Source of the DNA: Dethiothermospora halolimnae
GTDB taxonomy: Bacteria; Bacillota; Clostridia; Tissierellales; VENL01
DNA length: 64,000 bases
NCBI RefSeq assembly: GCF_037577855.1
Contig: NZ_JBAKFX010000011.1
Span: 19,874 to 83,873 of the forward strand
Reading direction: 5' to 3'
Numbering within the stretch: position 1 is the first letter of the stretch; each line of letters begins with the position of its first letter. Positions 26,994-36,040 of the stretch are shown one piece after another. A model generated the notes under the pieces. The model worked only from the letters and a program-made list of their open reading frames with translations. It did not search any database and was not told the DNA's origin. Position numbers and translations under genes: made by a program.

Positions 26994-28973
26994 TTAAGGA
27001 TTTTCCTTTATTAGTCCCCTTCTATATGCTGTTAATAACATTTCTAAGTCCCTAATTTCTGACTTTAATTTTTCCCCTATATCTGTGTCCCCCACATACT
27101 TTCTATTAACCTTCTCTAAACCTACCATTGTTGATAACACATCCATTTCCTCAGATATAGCTTTTTCTGTTGATTCAAAAGTTTTATGGGAAGCTAGCCT
27201 TAGTCCATAGGAATTATAAATAAGGGTGTATCCAGCTATTCCAGTTTTTTTCTGGTATGCCTTTGAAAATCCTCCATCTATAACAAGCATTTTTCCATTG
27301 GCCTTTATGGGACTTTCTCCCTTTATAGTTTTTACAGGAACATGTCCATTTACTATATGGGAGGTATCTGGTTCTAGACCAAACTCTTCTAAAATATATC
27401 TACATACACTTTCATCATCTCTTAACTTAAAATATGGATTTTTATTTTCAATATGGGTTTCTTTATCATCTATAAAATATCTCTCAAATGTGGCCATTTG
27501 GTCTTTTCCAAATAATGGAGAATTTTCTCCACACCATAAATACCATACTATATCTGTACCAAATAATCTTTCATCTATATTTTCTCTATTAAAATAAAAT
27601 TCCGTTAATAAATGATTAAACTTATCCAATAGATTTTTTCCCCAGTATTTTTCTTCACCGATGGTAACTTTTTTAAATGTGCCGTCTTGATTCATTGGTA
27701 TACATCCATGATAAAGAAGATTGGAATTAAATTTAAGATACATACTTCCCTTTGAATATAAAAACTTAGTATGTTTTTGTAATTTTTCACTATTTAAAAA
27801 ATATACTTTTAATTTCTTAACCAGACTTTTTTCTTCCTTCGTTAGTTCATAGGGATTACTTGGATCTATTGTTGGAAAATTAGTGTCATTAAGGTGGTAC
27901 TTTTTACCCTTTATTATTATTGTATTATTCTCATGATCTATTTTATCTAACAATAACCTATTTTCCATATTATATTGGGGACTTTTTTTAATAATCTGAC
28001 CTTCTATTTTAAATTGAATAATAGCTATGGCTTTATGCATTTTAGCTATTAAATCTAAGTCCCTTTCTCCAAAATGAATTTTCTTAGGAAATTTGGTCTT
28101 AAATTGTGTACAAGGATCTCCACCATAAAATCTAAGGGCAAATGTGGCAAGGGGTAATAAGTTTATACCATATCCCTCTTCTATTGTCTCAAGATTAGCA
28201 TACCGTGTTGATATTCTAATGACATTTGCCATACATGCTTCAGACCCTCCAGCTGCACCCATCCATAAAATATCATGATTGCCCCATTGTATATCAATAG
28301 AATCCCTTTCCATCAACTGATCTAAGATAATATGGGCCCCAGGACCTCTATCATATATATCCCCCAATATATGGAGTCTATCTATTGCAAGTCTTTGTAT
28401 TAGTTTACATGTTTCTATAATAAATTCATCGGCCCTTTTTATATCTATAATAGTATCTATAATTTTATTAAAATAATTATGCTTATTAAGCCTGTTTTCA
28501 TCTTCATGGAGTAACTCTTCTATAATATATGCGAAATCTTTAGGTAATGCCTTTCTAACCTTAGACCTTGTATATTTAGAGGAAACTACTCTGCATATCT
28601 CTATAAGTCTACAAAGAGTTATTTTATACCAATTTTCTAAGTTATCTTCATTTTTTTTAATCATTTCAAGTTTTTCCTCTGGATAATAAAGTAATGTAGC
28701 CAATGCCTTTTTTTCTGAGTTATTTAAAATATCTCCAAATAAATCATCTATTTTTAATTTTAAAACTCCAGAGGCATTTTTTAAAACATAGCTAAAGGCC
28801 TCATGTTCTCCATGAATATCAGTTAAAAAGTGTTCCGTCCCCTTTGGTAGATTTAAAATTGCTTGTAGATTTATTATCTCTGCACTGGTTGAAGATATAT
28901 TTGGATATTGTTGTGATAAAAGCCTTAGATATTTTATATTATCATTAATTTCTTTTGAAGTTATATCCTCCAT
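26994..28973 (-). CDS. fbp: Class III fructose-1,6-bisphosphatase
   Basis: A gluconeogenic phosphatase of the Firmicute-specific class III, 659 residues. It has the metallophosphatase motifs LTDIHGEHEAF, GDIYDRGPGAH and QWGNHDILWMG, with NGHVPVK and the C-terminal DGGFSKAYQ. GGAGAGG site precedes the ATG. It starts 30 bases after the PLP enzyme gene and may be the last gene of the MTA salvage operon. A link would make sense if that pathway yields triose phosphate, but this is inference. Confidence 0.95.
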   Translation of the reverse strand: MEDITSKEINDNIKYLRLLSQQYPNISSTSAEIINLQAILNLPKGTEHFLTDIHGEHEAFSYVLKNASGVLKLKIDDLFGDILNNSEKKALATLLYYPEEKLEMIKKNEDNLENWYKITLCRLIEICRVVSSKYTRSKVRKALPKDFAYIIEELLHEDENRLNKHNYFNKIIDTIIDIKRADEFIIETCKLIQRLAIDRLHILGDIYDRGPGAHIILDQLMERDSIDIQWGNHDILWMGAAGGSEACMANVIRISTRYANLETIEEGYGINLLPLATFALRFYGGDPCTQFKTKFPKKIHFGERDLDLIAKMHKAIAIIQFKIEGQIIKKSPQYNMENRLLLDKIDHENNTIIIKGKKYHLNDTNFPTIDPSNPYELTKEEKSLVKKLKVYFLNSEKLQKHTKFLYSKGSMYLKFNSNLLYHGCIPMNQDGTFKKVTIGEEKYWGKNLLDKFNHLLTEFYFNRENIDERLFGTDIVWYLWCGENSPLFGKDQMATFERYFIDDKETHIENKNPYFKLRDDESVCRYILEEFGLEPDTSHIVNGHVPVKTIKGESPIKANGKMLVIDGGFSKAYQKKTGIAGYTLIYNSYGLRLASHKTFESTEKAISEEMDVLSTMVGLEKVNRKYVGDTDIGEKLKSEIRDLEMLLTAYRRGLIKENP

Positions 28974-29003
28974 ATTTCCTCTCCTTTAAAATTAATATTA
29001 CTT

Positions 29004-30194
29004 CTAAACTAATCCCAAGCTTTGATCTAAATCTTCTATAATATCATCTACATTTTCTAATCCTACAGATATCCTTATCATAGTTTCAGTTAACCCAAAT
29101 TTAGCTAATTGTTCCTTTGGATAACCTAGATGGGTCATTGCCGCCGGTAACTCTATTAAGGTTTCACAGTCCCCTAAACTAACTGCCAGTTTAGCTAACT
29201 TTACATTATCCACTACTTTTTTTGCATCTTCCAGGTCACCATCTATTTCAAAACTTATCATTGCACCATAACCCTTCATTTGTTCTTTAGCTATATTATG
29301 TCCCTTAAAGTCTTCAAGCCCCGGATACATTACAGACTTGACTTTTGGATGAGTGTTTAAGTACTTTGCTACTTTTTTCGCATTTCTCTCATGCTCCCTC
29401 ATTCTAACTCCTAAAGTTTTAAGTCCCCTAAGTAATAGCCATGCATTAAAGGGGCTCATAGCTCCCCCAAATTCGCACATATATTCAAATTTTAGCTTGT
29501 GAATGTAGTCTTGATTCTTAGACACTGCTACTCCTGCCACAACATCCCCATGACCACATATATATTTTGTTGCACTATGAACAACAACATCTACTCCTAA
29601 AGTCAATGGTTTTTGAAAGTATGGAGTGGCGAATGTATTATCTACTACTACTTTTATATTATGTTTCTTTGCAATCTCTACAACCTTTTTAATATCTATT
29701 ATTCTAAGGTTGGGGTTTGATGGGGTTTCAAAATATATAACTTTAGTATTTTCATCTATTTTATCATTTAATGACTCTGGATTTGATAAATCCACCACTT
29801 TATAATCCACATTGTATTTAGGCAATAGTTCTGTAGCTACACTATAACTGGAACCATATAGTGTATTATTAATAATTACATTGTCCCCTGGTTTCAAGAA
29901 GGAAAATAAAACTGAACTTATGGCTGCCATTCCCGATGCAAATGCAACGGAACCATTCCCCTCTTCCAAAGATGCCATTCTATTTTCAAATAATCTTAAT
30001 GTGGGATTGTTTCCCCTTGTATATACATAATCATCACTTTCAAAATTCATAACCTTTCTTACATGCTCTGTATTATTAAAAACAAAGGTTGATGTTTGAA
30101 AGATTGGAGGATTCAAGGCATTGCTAGGGTTTTTACCCTCTTGCCCACCATGTATAGATAACGTATCAAATTTATATTCTTTATTTTTATCCAT
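29004..30194 (-). CDS. Cys/Met metabolism PLP enzyme (methionine gamma-lyase or O-acetylhomoserine sulfhydrylase type)
   Basis: 396 residues. The PLP lysine is in VHSATKYICGHGDVVAG, with the family motifs YTRGNNPTLRLFE, ASGMAAISSVL and FETPSNPNLRIIDI. The position equal to the Cys of classical methionine gamma-lyase (YGCTF) reads YGSSYS here, so specificity is open: gamma-lyase, cystathionine enzyme or sulfhydrylase. Start chosen at the ATG at 30194, eight bases after AGGAGG; an ATG one codon earlier is possible. It follows the aldolase by 12 bases, so it probably handles the methanethiol or methionine end of the MTA salvage route. Confidence 0.85.
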   Translation of the reverse strand: MDKNKEYKFDTLSIHGGQEGKNPSNALNPPIFQTSTFVFNNTEHVRKVMNFESDDYVYTRGNNPTLRLFENRMASLEEGNGSVAFASGMAAISSVLFSFLKPGDNVIINNTLYGSSYSVATELLPKYNVDYKVVDLSNPESLNDKIDENTKVIYFETPSNPNLRIIDIKKVVEIAKKHNIKVVVDNTFATPYFQKPLTLGVDVVVHSATKYICGHGDVVAGVAVSKNQDYIHKLKFEYMCEFGGAMSPFNAWLLLRGLKTLGVRMREHERNAKKVAKYLNTHPKVKSVMYPGLEDFKGHNIAKEQMKGYGAMISFEIDGDLEDAKKVVDNVKLAKLAVSLGDCETLIELPAAMTHLGYPKEQLAKFGLTETMIRISVGLENVDDIIEDLDQSLGLV

Positions 30195-30206
30195 CATTAT
30201 CACCTC

Positions 30207-30860
30207 CTATTTTTGTCCATATTTATTTACATAAAAATCCCTCATAAAGTCTATATCCCCTTGACCAAGTTCAACTACTCCCCCCATAATATTGGCGAAG
30301 ATGGTTGCCTTAGCAGATTTTTCAACTATAAAGGCTGTTTTTAATGCTTCCTTTAAGTTTCCTGCCACAGCTAAACAACCATGATTAGCCAAAATACAAG
30401 CATTTCTATCTTTAAGAGCCTTTACAGCTTCATCTCCAAGTTCTTTGCTACCTGGCAACACATAGTTTGTTACCCTTACATCTCCTCCTACTATTTGAAC
30501 TAAATCCTCAGCTGCTGCCGGTATAGGCTTTCTAGCTATAGCCATGGAAGTACAATAGGAGCTATGGGTGTGTACTATGGCATCTACATCTTCTCTTGCT
30601 TTATATACAGCAAGATGAAGATTGTATTCTATAGATGGTTTCTTATTTCCATCTATTATATTTCCATCCATATCAAGTATTACTATTCCATCTGTGGTTA
30701 TAGTATCATAGTCCACTCCACTGGGAGTTATTGCTATGCAATCTTCTCCAGGAACCCTGGCACTTATATTCCCCCAAGTCCCCACTACCAACTGTGATTT
30801 TAACATTTCAAGCCCTGCATCTATAACTTCCTGTCTAACCTTTTCAAATTTTATAATCAA
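30207..30860 (-). CDS. Class II aldolase (5-(methylthio)ribulose-1-phosphate / fuculose-phosphate aldolase type)
   Basis: 217 residues with the zinc site HTHSSY (about 98-100) and the distal ANHGCLAVAG histidine, plus the catalytic glutamate in KPSIEYNLH. Related enzymes split fuculose-1-phosphate, 5-deoxyribulose-1-phosphate or 5-(methylthio)ribulose-1-phosphate into dihydroxyacetone phosphate and an aldehyde. Next to MTA phosphorylase and MtnA, the last substrate is most likely, as in the DHAP shunt described in Rhodospirillum rubrum and E. coli. The TTG start has AAGGAGG upstream. Confidence 0.87.
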   Translation of the reverse strand: MIIKFEKVRQEVIDAGLEMLKSQLVVGTWGNISARVPGEDCIAITPSGVDYDTITTDGIVILDMDGNIIDGNKKPSIEYNLHLAVYKAREDVDAIVHTHSSYCTSMAIARKPIPAAAEDLVQIVGGDVRVTNYVLPGSKELGDEAVKALKDRNACILANHGCLAVAGNLKEALKTAFIVEKSAKATIFANIMGGVVELGQGDIDFMRDFYVNKYGQK

Positions 30861-30876
30861 TTATAGCTCCTCCTTT

Positions 30877-31644
30877 TTATAACTCTATTAAAGCATTATT
30901 ACAATTACATTCCTCTTTAGTTATATCACTTTTAAATATATCTATAAAAGTTTTTGTTATTTTTTCTTTATTTTTAGATACTGCTTCGTCTATATCATGA
31001 AGGGTTATTTCCTTTTTCACTCCGGTACACCAATTAGTTACAATTCCTATAACTGAATAACACATTCCCAATTCCTTTGCTAGGACAACCTCAGGGACAT
31101 TAGTCATACCTACAACGTCTCCTCCAAGTTGTTTATACATTCTTATTTCAGCGGCACTTTCAAATCTGGGTCCCTCTGTAGTTACATATATTCCTTCTCC
31201 CTTTATAATTAATCCATTATTCTCTGCTTTATTATAAAATAATTCCCTTAGATTTTTGCAATAGGGATCAGACATATCCACATGCTTAACACCCTCTTTT
31301 CCACCTTCGTAGAAGGTTAGAGGTCTAGATTTAGTGAAATCTAAAAAATCAGTTATAACAACAATATCTCCAGGAGCATAATTTTCATTACATGATCCCA
31401 CAGCTGCGGTAGCATATATATACTCTATCCCTAATTTGTTTAGTGCAGCAATATTAGCTCTATAATTAACTAAATGGGGAGGATTAGAGTGATTTTTCCC
31501 ATGTCTAGCTAAAAATACTATTTCTTCTCCGTTTATTTCCACTATATCCACTTGGACCTTACCATATTTAGTCTCTACTTCTTTAATATAGCTATTGGAA
31601 CTGGCATCATATACCCCAGTCCCACCAATTATTCCTTTGTTCAT
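30877..31644 (-). CDS. mtnP: MTA / methylthioinosine phosphorylase (purine phosphorylase family)
   Basis: 255 residues. It cleaves the thionucleoside to methylthioribose-1-phosphate. Family motifs: GIIGGTGVYD, ARHGKNHSNPPHLVNYRAN, ATAAVGSCNENYAPGDI, TEGPRFESAAE and VVGMTNVPEVVLAKE. The base-recognition loop reads VTNWCTG with Asn, where adenine-specific MTAPs carry Asp (TDYD). This favours a 6-oxopurine such as methylthioinosine and agrees with the deaminase gene (mtaD) in the same cluster. The C-terminus has the cysteine cluster EECNCNN, possibly metal-binding or fortuitous. Confidence 0.88.
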   Translation of the reverse strand: MNKGIIGGTGVYDASSNSYIKEVETKYGKVQVDIVEINGEEIVFLARHGKNHSNPPHLVNYRANIAALNKLGIEYIYATAAVGSCNENYAPGDIVVITDFLDFTKSRPLTFYEGGKEGVKHVDMSDPYCKNLRELFYNKAENNGLIIKGEGIYVTTEGPRFESAAEIRMYKQLGGDVVGMTNVPEVVLAKELGMCYSVIGIVTNWCTGVKKEITLHDIDEAVSKNKEKITKTFIDIFKSDITKEECNCNNALIEL

Positions 31645-31670
31645 TTTTGTATCACCCCTGTATATTTTAA

Positions 31671-31878
31671 TACCGGGGAATGAATTCCCCTCTACGTTTC
31701 AACTCTACAATTTTTGTCAAGATCCCTGACAGGGCATGCCATGTCCCTACGTTTTTATATTTCTTCTTTCTTCTTTACACTTTCTTCTTTAGTTTTAAAG
31801 TCCCTACATAATTAAATTTTACGACCATCGGGAGTAAAATCTCCTTATCTATTATTTATTCTCTATTATTTATTCTTT
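31671..31878. repeat. Palindromic modules P1, P2 and a half type A element
   Basis: CCGGGGAATGAATTCCCCTC (P1, about 31673-31692), a decayed P2 (GACAGGGCATGCCATGTCCC, about 31727-31746), a Cys-free AT stretch, then an inverted P5 hairpin (ATTTTACGACCATCGGGAGT) and a type A outer arm running into the mtnA stop codon. The region separates mtnA from the phosphorylase gene by 225 bases. Confidence 0.7.
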
Positions 31879-32910
31879 AATTTTAACTATGTTTTCCTTA
31901 AAAGGAGCCCTTACAATCCCCTTTTCCGTTATAATTCCTGCAATATTCTCATTTGGTGTAACATCAAAGGCAGGATTATAAACTTCTATGCCTTCAGGTG
32001 CCACTCTATTTCCCATAACATGGGTTACTTCATCACTGGATCTTTCTTCTATATCTATTTCTTCTCCGGTTTCAATATCAAAATCAATGGTAGTTGTTGG
32101 AGCAACTATATAAAAAGGTACACTATAAGCCTTTGCCACAACCGATAGCATAAATGTTCCAATCTTATTTGCCGTATCTCCATTTAATGCAATCCTATCG
32201 GCTCCAACTAGAATTAAATCTATCTTACCATCTCTTATTAACGTTGCCGCAGCATTATCTGCTATTAATTTTGCTGGAATTCTTTCTTCTTTTAACTCCC
32301 ACGCAGTAAGTCTTCCCCCTTGAAGTCTTGGTCTAGTTTCGTCTGCATATACAAATATATTTTTATTAGAATAATGGGCCTCTCTAATAACACCTAAAGC
32401 TGTTCCATAACCTGCAGTTGCCAAAGCTCCTGTGTTACAGTGGGTCAATATAGTAGCCCCTTTTTCTACAATTTCATTGCCAAAACTGGCCATTTTTTTA
32501 TTGGTCTCTATATCTTCCTTCAATATTTTATCTGCTTCATCCTTTAAAATATTATATATATTATCCAGTTCTTTATCCTTATTGTCTCTAATGATTCTTT
32601 TCATTCTTTTTATTGCCCACATAAGATTAACTGCGGTGGGTCTAGATTTATTTAGTTTATCAAGGGCATCATCCATTTTGGTGAAAAAGTCTTCTCTTTG
32701 GCCTTCTTTAAATTCCTGGGCTGCTAAAACAACTCCATAACCAGCTGTAGCTCCTATGGCTGGAGCTCCTCTAACCACCATATCCCTAATTGCAAATTCC
32801 ACATCTTTATAGTTTTCACATATAAAATAGGTTTCCTCAACAGGTAATTTCCTTTGATCTATTAACCTTAACTTATTGTCTTTAAATTCTATTGTATTTA
32901 TTCTAGCCAT
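31870..32910 (-). CDS. mtnA: Methylthioribose-1-phosphate isomerase
   Basis: Isomerises 5-methylthioribose-1-phosphate to the ribulose form. 346 residues with the eIF2B-like fold; the catalytic cysteine is in ILTHCNTGALATAGYG and the aspartate in VGADRIALNGDTANKIG. GAPAIGATAGYGV and YADETRPRLQGGRLTAWEL are also family-typical. AGGAGGGG site before the ATG. It starts 12 bases after mtaD ends. The stop codon (GAA TAA ATA) lies in a repeat arm. Confidence 0.95.
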   Translation of the reverse strand: MARINTIEFKDNKLRLIDQRKLPVEETYFICENYKDVEFAIRDMVVRGAPAIGATAGYGVVLAAQEFKEGQREDFFTKMDDALDKLNKSRPTAVNLMWAIKRMKRIIRDNKDKELDNIYNILKDEADKILKEDIETNKKMASFGNEIVEKGATILTHCNTGALATAGYGTALGVIREAHYSNKNIFVYADETRPRLQGGRLTAWELKEERIPAKLIADNAAATLIRDGKIDLILVGADRIALNGDTANKIGTFMLSVVAKAYSVPFYIVAPTTTIDFDIETGEEIDIEERSSDEVTHVMGNRVAPEGIEVYNPAFDVTPNENIAGIITEKGIVRAPFKENIVKIKE

Positions 32911-32922
32911 AAAAGTCCCCTC

Positions 32923-34215
32923 CTAAGCTTTACTAATTAATTCTTTTGCTTTTTTTTCTGTATTATACATAACCTTTTCTTCATCTATAGTTTTTAATTC
33001 TCTATTTTCCATAACCACTTCTCCATTTACTATAACAGTATCCACATCTGATCCTTGGGCTGAGTATGCCATAGATGAAATCAGATTGTAATGGGGATAT
33101 AAATGAGGTTTATCGATATCAATTAAAATCATATCTGCCTTCTTACCTATCTCTATAGTTCCAGTTTCCTTTTCTATTCCTAAAGCTAATGCTCCATTTT
33201 CTGTGGCCATTTTTATGGCAGTTATTGCGGGTACAGAAGTACTATTTTGATTTAATCCTTTATTTATAAGGGCAGCTAAATTCATTTCTTCAAACATGTT
33301 TAAATTATTATTACTAGAAGATCCATCAGTTCCAAGGGCAATATTAATGCCTTTCTTTAGCATCTCATCAATCCTAGCAAATCCATTTCCCAACTTTAAA
33401 TTACTTCCTGGATTGTTGACAACATTAACATTCTTTTCTGCCAATATATCAATATCATTATCGGATAAATGAACACAATGGGCGGCTAAAGTATGAAGAT
33501 CCAATAAACCTATATCCTTTACATGTTCTATAGGTGACTTCCCATAGGCTTTATAACTATCTTCAACTTCCTTTTTGCTTTCTGAAAGATGTATATGTAT
33601 CTTCATTTCTGTCCCTTTAACCATCTTAATTATTTCTTTAAGATAATCTGGACTACATGTATATGGTGCATGGGGTCCTGCCATTACTGTTATTCTTCCA
33701 TCACATTCTCCATGCCATTTATTATAAAATTCCTTCATCTCTTCTAATTTAAAAAAGTCATCCTTACCTTCCCCAGCAACTCCCCTAGAAAGGGATGCCC
33801 TTATACCTGATTCTTTTACGGCCTTTGCAGTTTCATCCATAAAAAAGTACATATCTGCAAAACTTGTAATCCCAGACCTTATCATTTCAGCAATGCTTAG
33901 CATAGAACCCCAGTATACATCTTCTGATGTAAGTTTATCCTCAAGAGGCCATATCTTTTCCGTTAGCCAAGGCCAAAATGGTAAATCATCTGCATAGTTT
34001 CTAAATAGTGACATGGCAATATGGGTATGGGAATTAATAAGGCCAGGCATAACCATTCTATTATTGCCATCTATAACCTTATCTGCCTTAAAGTCTTTTG
34101 GTATATCTCCTATGTACTTTATTATATCTCCTTCTATTCCAATACTGATGTTTTCTAGTATCTTTTTTTCTTTTCCCATGGGCAAAACCATGGCATTTTT
34201 AATTAGAATATTCAT
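32923..34215 (-). CDS. mtaD: 5'-methylthioadenosine / S-adenosylhomocysteine deaminase (amidohydrolase)
   Basis: 430 residues, cytoplasmic, zinc-dependent. Metal ligands: NSHTHIAMSLFR (HxH near residue 63), MKIHIHLSESKKE, LAAHCVHL and LGTDGSSSNNN. This is the MtaD/TrzN-like group that converts MTA to methylthioinosine. The ATG at 34215 is preferred since AGGAGG lies seven bases before it. It leads the MTA salvage operon mtaD-mtnA-mtnP-aldolase-PLP enzyme. No promoter with full consensus was found upstream. Confidence 0.9.
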   Translation of the reverse strand: MNILIKNAMVLPMGKEKKILENISIGIEGDIIKYIGDIPKDFKADKVIDGNNRMVMPGLINSHTHIAMSLFRNYADDLPFWPWLTEKIWPLEDKLTSEDVYWGSMLSIAEMIRSGITSFADMYFFMDETAKAVKESGIRASLSRGVAGEGKDDFFKLEEMKEFYNKWHGECDGRITVMAGPHAPYTCSPDYLKEIIKMVKGTEMKIHIHLSESKKEVEDSYKAYGKSPIEHVKDIGLLDLHTLAAHCVHLSDNDIDILAEKNVNVVNNPGSNLKLGNGFARIDEMLKKGINIALGTDGSSSNNNLNMFEEMNLAALINKGLNQNSTSVPAITAIKMATENGALALGIEKETGTIEIGKKADMILIDIDKPHLYPHYNLISSMAYSAQGSDVDTVIVNGEVVMENRELKTIDEEKVMYNTEKKAKELISKA

Positions 34216-34401
34216 TAACAAACCTCCTAATAATATAAATAACTACTCTTAATACTTAATATTATATCATTACATTGTATATATTCTACATATTTATTAT
34301 TTATAAAAAATTATACAATTACTTGTGAAAACGTTTTATACTTGTTAAAAAATAAACTATTATCTATTTTTTACGATTTGTTAATTTATCTAAGTTTTTG
34401 T

Positions 34402-34429
34402 TTGCAAAATTGTATATAAGTTGTATAAT
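34402..34429 (+). promoter_or_regulatory. SigA-type promoter of gdhA
   Basis: TTGCAA at 34402-34407 and TATAAT at 34424-34429 with a 16-base spacer, about 80 bases before the gdhA start. The flanking gap 34216-34509 (294 bases) is AT-rich and shows no other element. Confidence 0.6.
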
Positions 34430-34509
34430 TTAAACTGATGGAATTAAATCCTGGCTTAGTTGCTTTTTTAGCTTAGCCTTATAAAAACATATATTAAGGA
34501 GTTGATCTA

Positions 34510-35847
34510 ATGTCAGTTGTTCAAAACATAATGGAAGAAGTAAAGAAAAGAAATCCTGGTGAAGCTGAATTTCACCAAGCTGTTGAAGAAGTATTAATAT
34601 CATTAGAGCCTGTTATAGAAAAACATCCAGAGTATGTTGAATCAGGTATACTTGATAGACTTGTTGAACCTGAAAGACAAATCATGTTCAGAGTGCCTTG
34701 GGTAGATGATAAAGGTAACGTACAGGTTAATAGAGGTTTCAGAGTTCAATTTAATAGTGCTATAGGACCTTACAAAGGTGGTTTAAGATTCCACCCTTCA
34801 GTTTACTTAGGAATCATTAAGTTCTTAGGATTTGAACAAATATTTAAAAATTCATTAACTGGTCTTCCTATAGGTGGAGGTAAAGGTGGTTCTGACTTCG
34901 ATCCTAAAGGTAAATCAGACAATGAAATAATGAGATTCTGCCAAAGCTTTATGACAGAATTATATAGACATATTGGTCAAGATATTGATGTTCCAGCTGG
35001 AGATATTGGAGTTGGAGCTAGGGAAATAGGATACCTATTTGGTCAATACAAAAAAATAAGAAATGGATACGAAGGTGGAGTATTAACTGGTAAAGGACTT
35101 ACTTATGGTGGTTCTTTAGCTAGAAAACAAGCTACTGGATTTGGTTTAATCTACTTCGTAAGAGAAATGCTTGCTGCTAATAACGACTCTTTCAAAGACA
35201 AAACTGTTGTTATATCAGGTGCTGGTAATGTTGCAATATATGCTTGTGAAAAGGCTAAAGAATACGGTGCTAATGTTGTTGCTATGTGTGACTCTAAAGG
35301 ATATATCTATGATAAAAATGGTGTAAACTTAGACACTGTTAAACAAATAAAAGAAGTTGAAAGAAAAAGAATCAGCGAATATGTTAAGCATCATCCAGAA
35401 GCTGAGTATCATGAAGGACAAAAAGGCATTTGGTCAATTAAATGTGATATAGCTCTTCCATGTGCTACTCAAAATGATATTCATGTTGAGCATGCAAAAC
35501 AATTAATTGCAAATGGTACTAAGATTGTTGGTGAAGGTGCTAACATGCCATGTACAAACGATGCATTAAACTTATTCCTTGAAAATGATATATTAGTTGC
35601 TCCAGCTAAAGCTGCTAATGCTGGCGGAGTTGCTACTTCAGCCCTTGAAATGTCTCAAAATAGTATGAGATTATCTTGGACATTTGAAGAAGTTAATAGT
35701 AAATTAGATGCAATCATGGTTAATATATTTAAAGCTGCTGATGAAGCTGCTAAAGAATTTGGCATGGAAGGAAACTATGTTGCAGGAGCTAACATAGCTG
35801 GATTCAAAAAAGTAGCAGATGCTATGATGGCACAAGGTATAGTTTAA
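34510..35847 (+). CDS. gdhA: Glutamate dehydrogenase (hexameric, NAD(P)-dependent)
   Basis: Interconverts glutamate and 2-oxoglutarate plus ammonia. 445 residues with the catalytic lysine region PIGGGKGGSDFDPKGK, the substrate motif PYKGGLRFHPSV, and the Rossmann fold VVISGAGNVAIYACEKA. The glycine pattern GAGNVA with Ser/Lys later (CDSKG) leans to NADP, as in E. coli GdhA, but cofactor choice is not certain. Codon use is more biased toward one set (GGT, GCT, AAA) than in neighbours, fitting high expression. AAGGAG site eight bases before the ATG. Confidence 0.96.
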   Translation: MSVVQNIMEEVKKRNPGEAEFHQAVEEVLISLEPVIEKHPEYVESGILDRLVEPERQIMFRVPWVDDKGNVQVNRGFRVQFNSAIGPYKGGLRFHPSVYLGIIKFLGFEQIFKNSLTGLPIGGGKGGSDFDPKGKSDNEIMRFCQSFMTELYRHIGQDIDVPAGDIGVGAREIGYLFGQYKKIRNGYEGGVLTGKGLTYGGSLARKQATGFGLIYFVREMLAANNDSFKDKTVVISGAGNVAIYACEKAKEYGANVVAMCDSKGYIYDKNGVNLDTVKQIKEVERKRISEYVKHHPEAEYHEGQKGIWSIKCDIALPCATQNDIHVEHAKQLIANGTKIVGEGANMPCTNDALNLFLENDILVAPAKAANAGGVATSALEMSQNSMRLSWTFEEVNSKLDAIMVNIFKAADEAAKEFGMEGNYVAGANIAGFKKVADAMMAQGIV

Positions 35848-35850
35848 CTT

Positions 35851-36040
35851 TAAAGAATAAATAATAGAGAATAAAGAATAAATAATGTGCAAAGTGGCCT
35901 TAAGGCCACTTTGTTCTATTTTTTAAAAAGTTGTTGGGGGATTCGTAATCCCCCAACTTGCTCTATCCAATGAAATTTTACGATCGTAGAGAGTAAAATC
36001 GCCACATCTATTCTCTATTCTTTATTCTCTATTCTCTAAA
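35851..36040. repeat. Type A composite element (copy 3, inverted)
   Basis: Lies between the convergent gdhA and queG genes. Order: outer arm, P4 hairpin (CAAAGTGGCC/GGCCACTTTG, followed by TTCTATTTTTT and thus a likely gdhA terminator), P3 hairpin (TTGGGGGATT/AATCCCCCAA), P5 hairpin (ATTTTACGATCGTAGAGAGT), outer arm. The right arm overlaps the last codons of queG. Confidence 0.8.

Noticed and set aside
29004..30194. Firm call as methionine gamma-lyase
   Set aside because: The diagnostic Cys position is Ser (YGSSYS) and the family is hard to split by eye; left at family level.
34216..34509. Riboswitch upstream of gdhA or the MTA cluster
   Set aside because: No conserved SAM, glutamine or T-box features; only weak imperfect hairpins.
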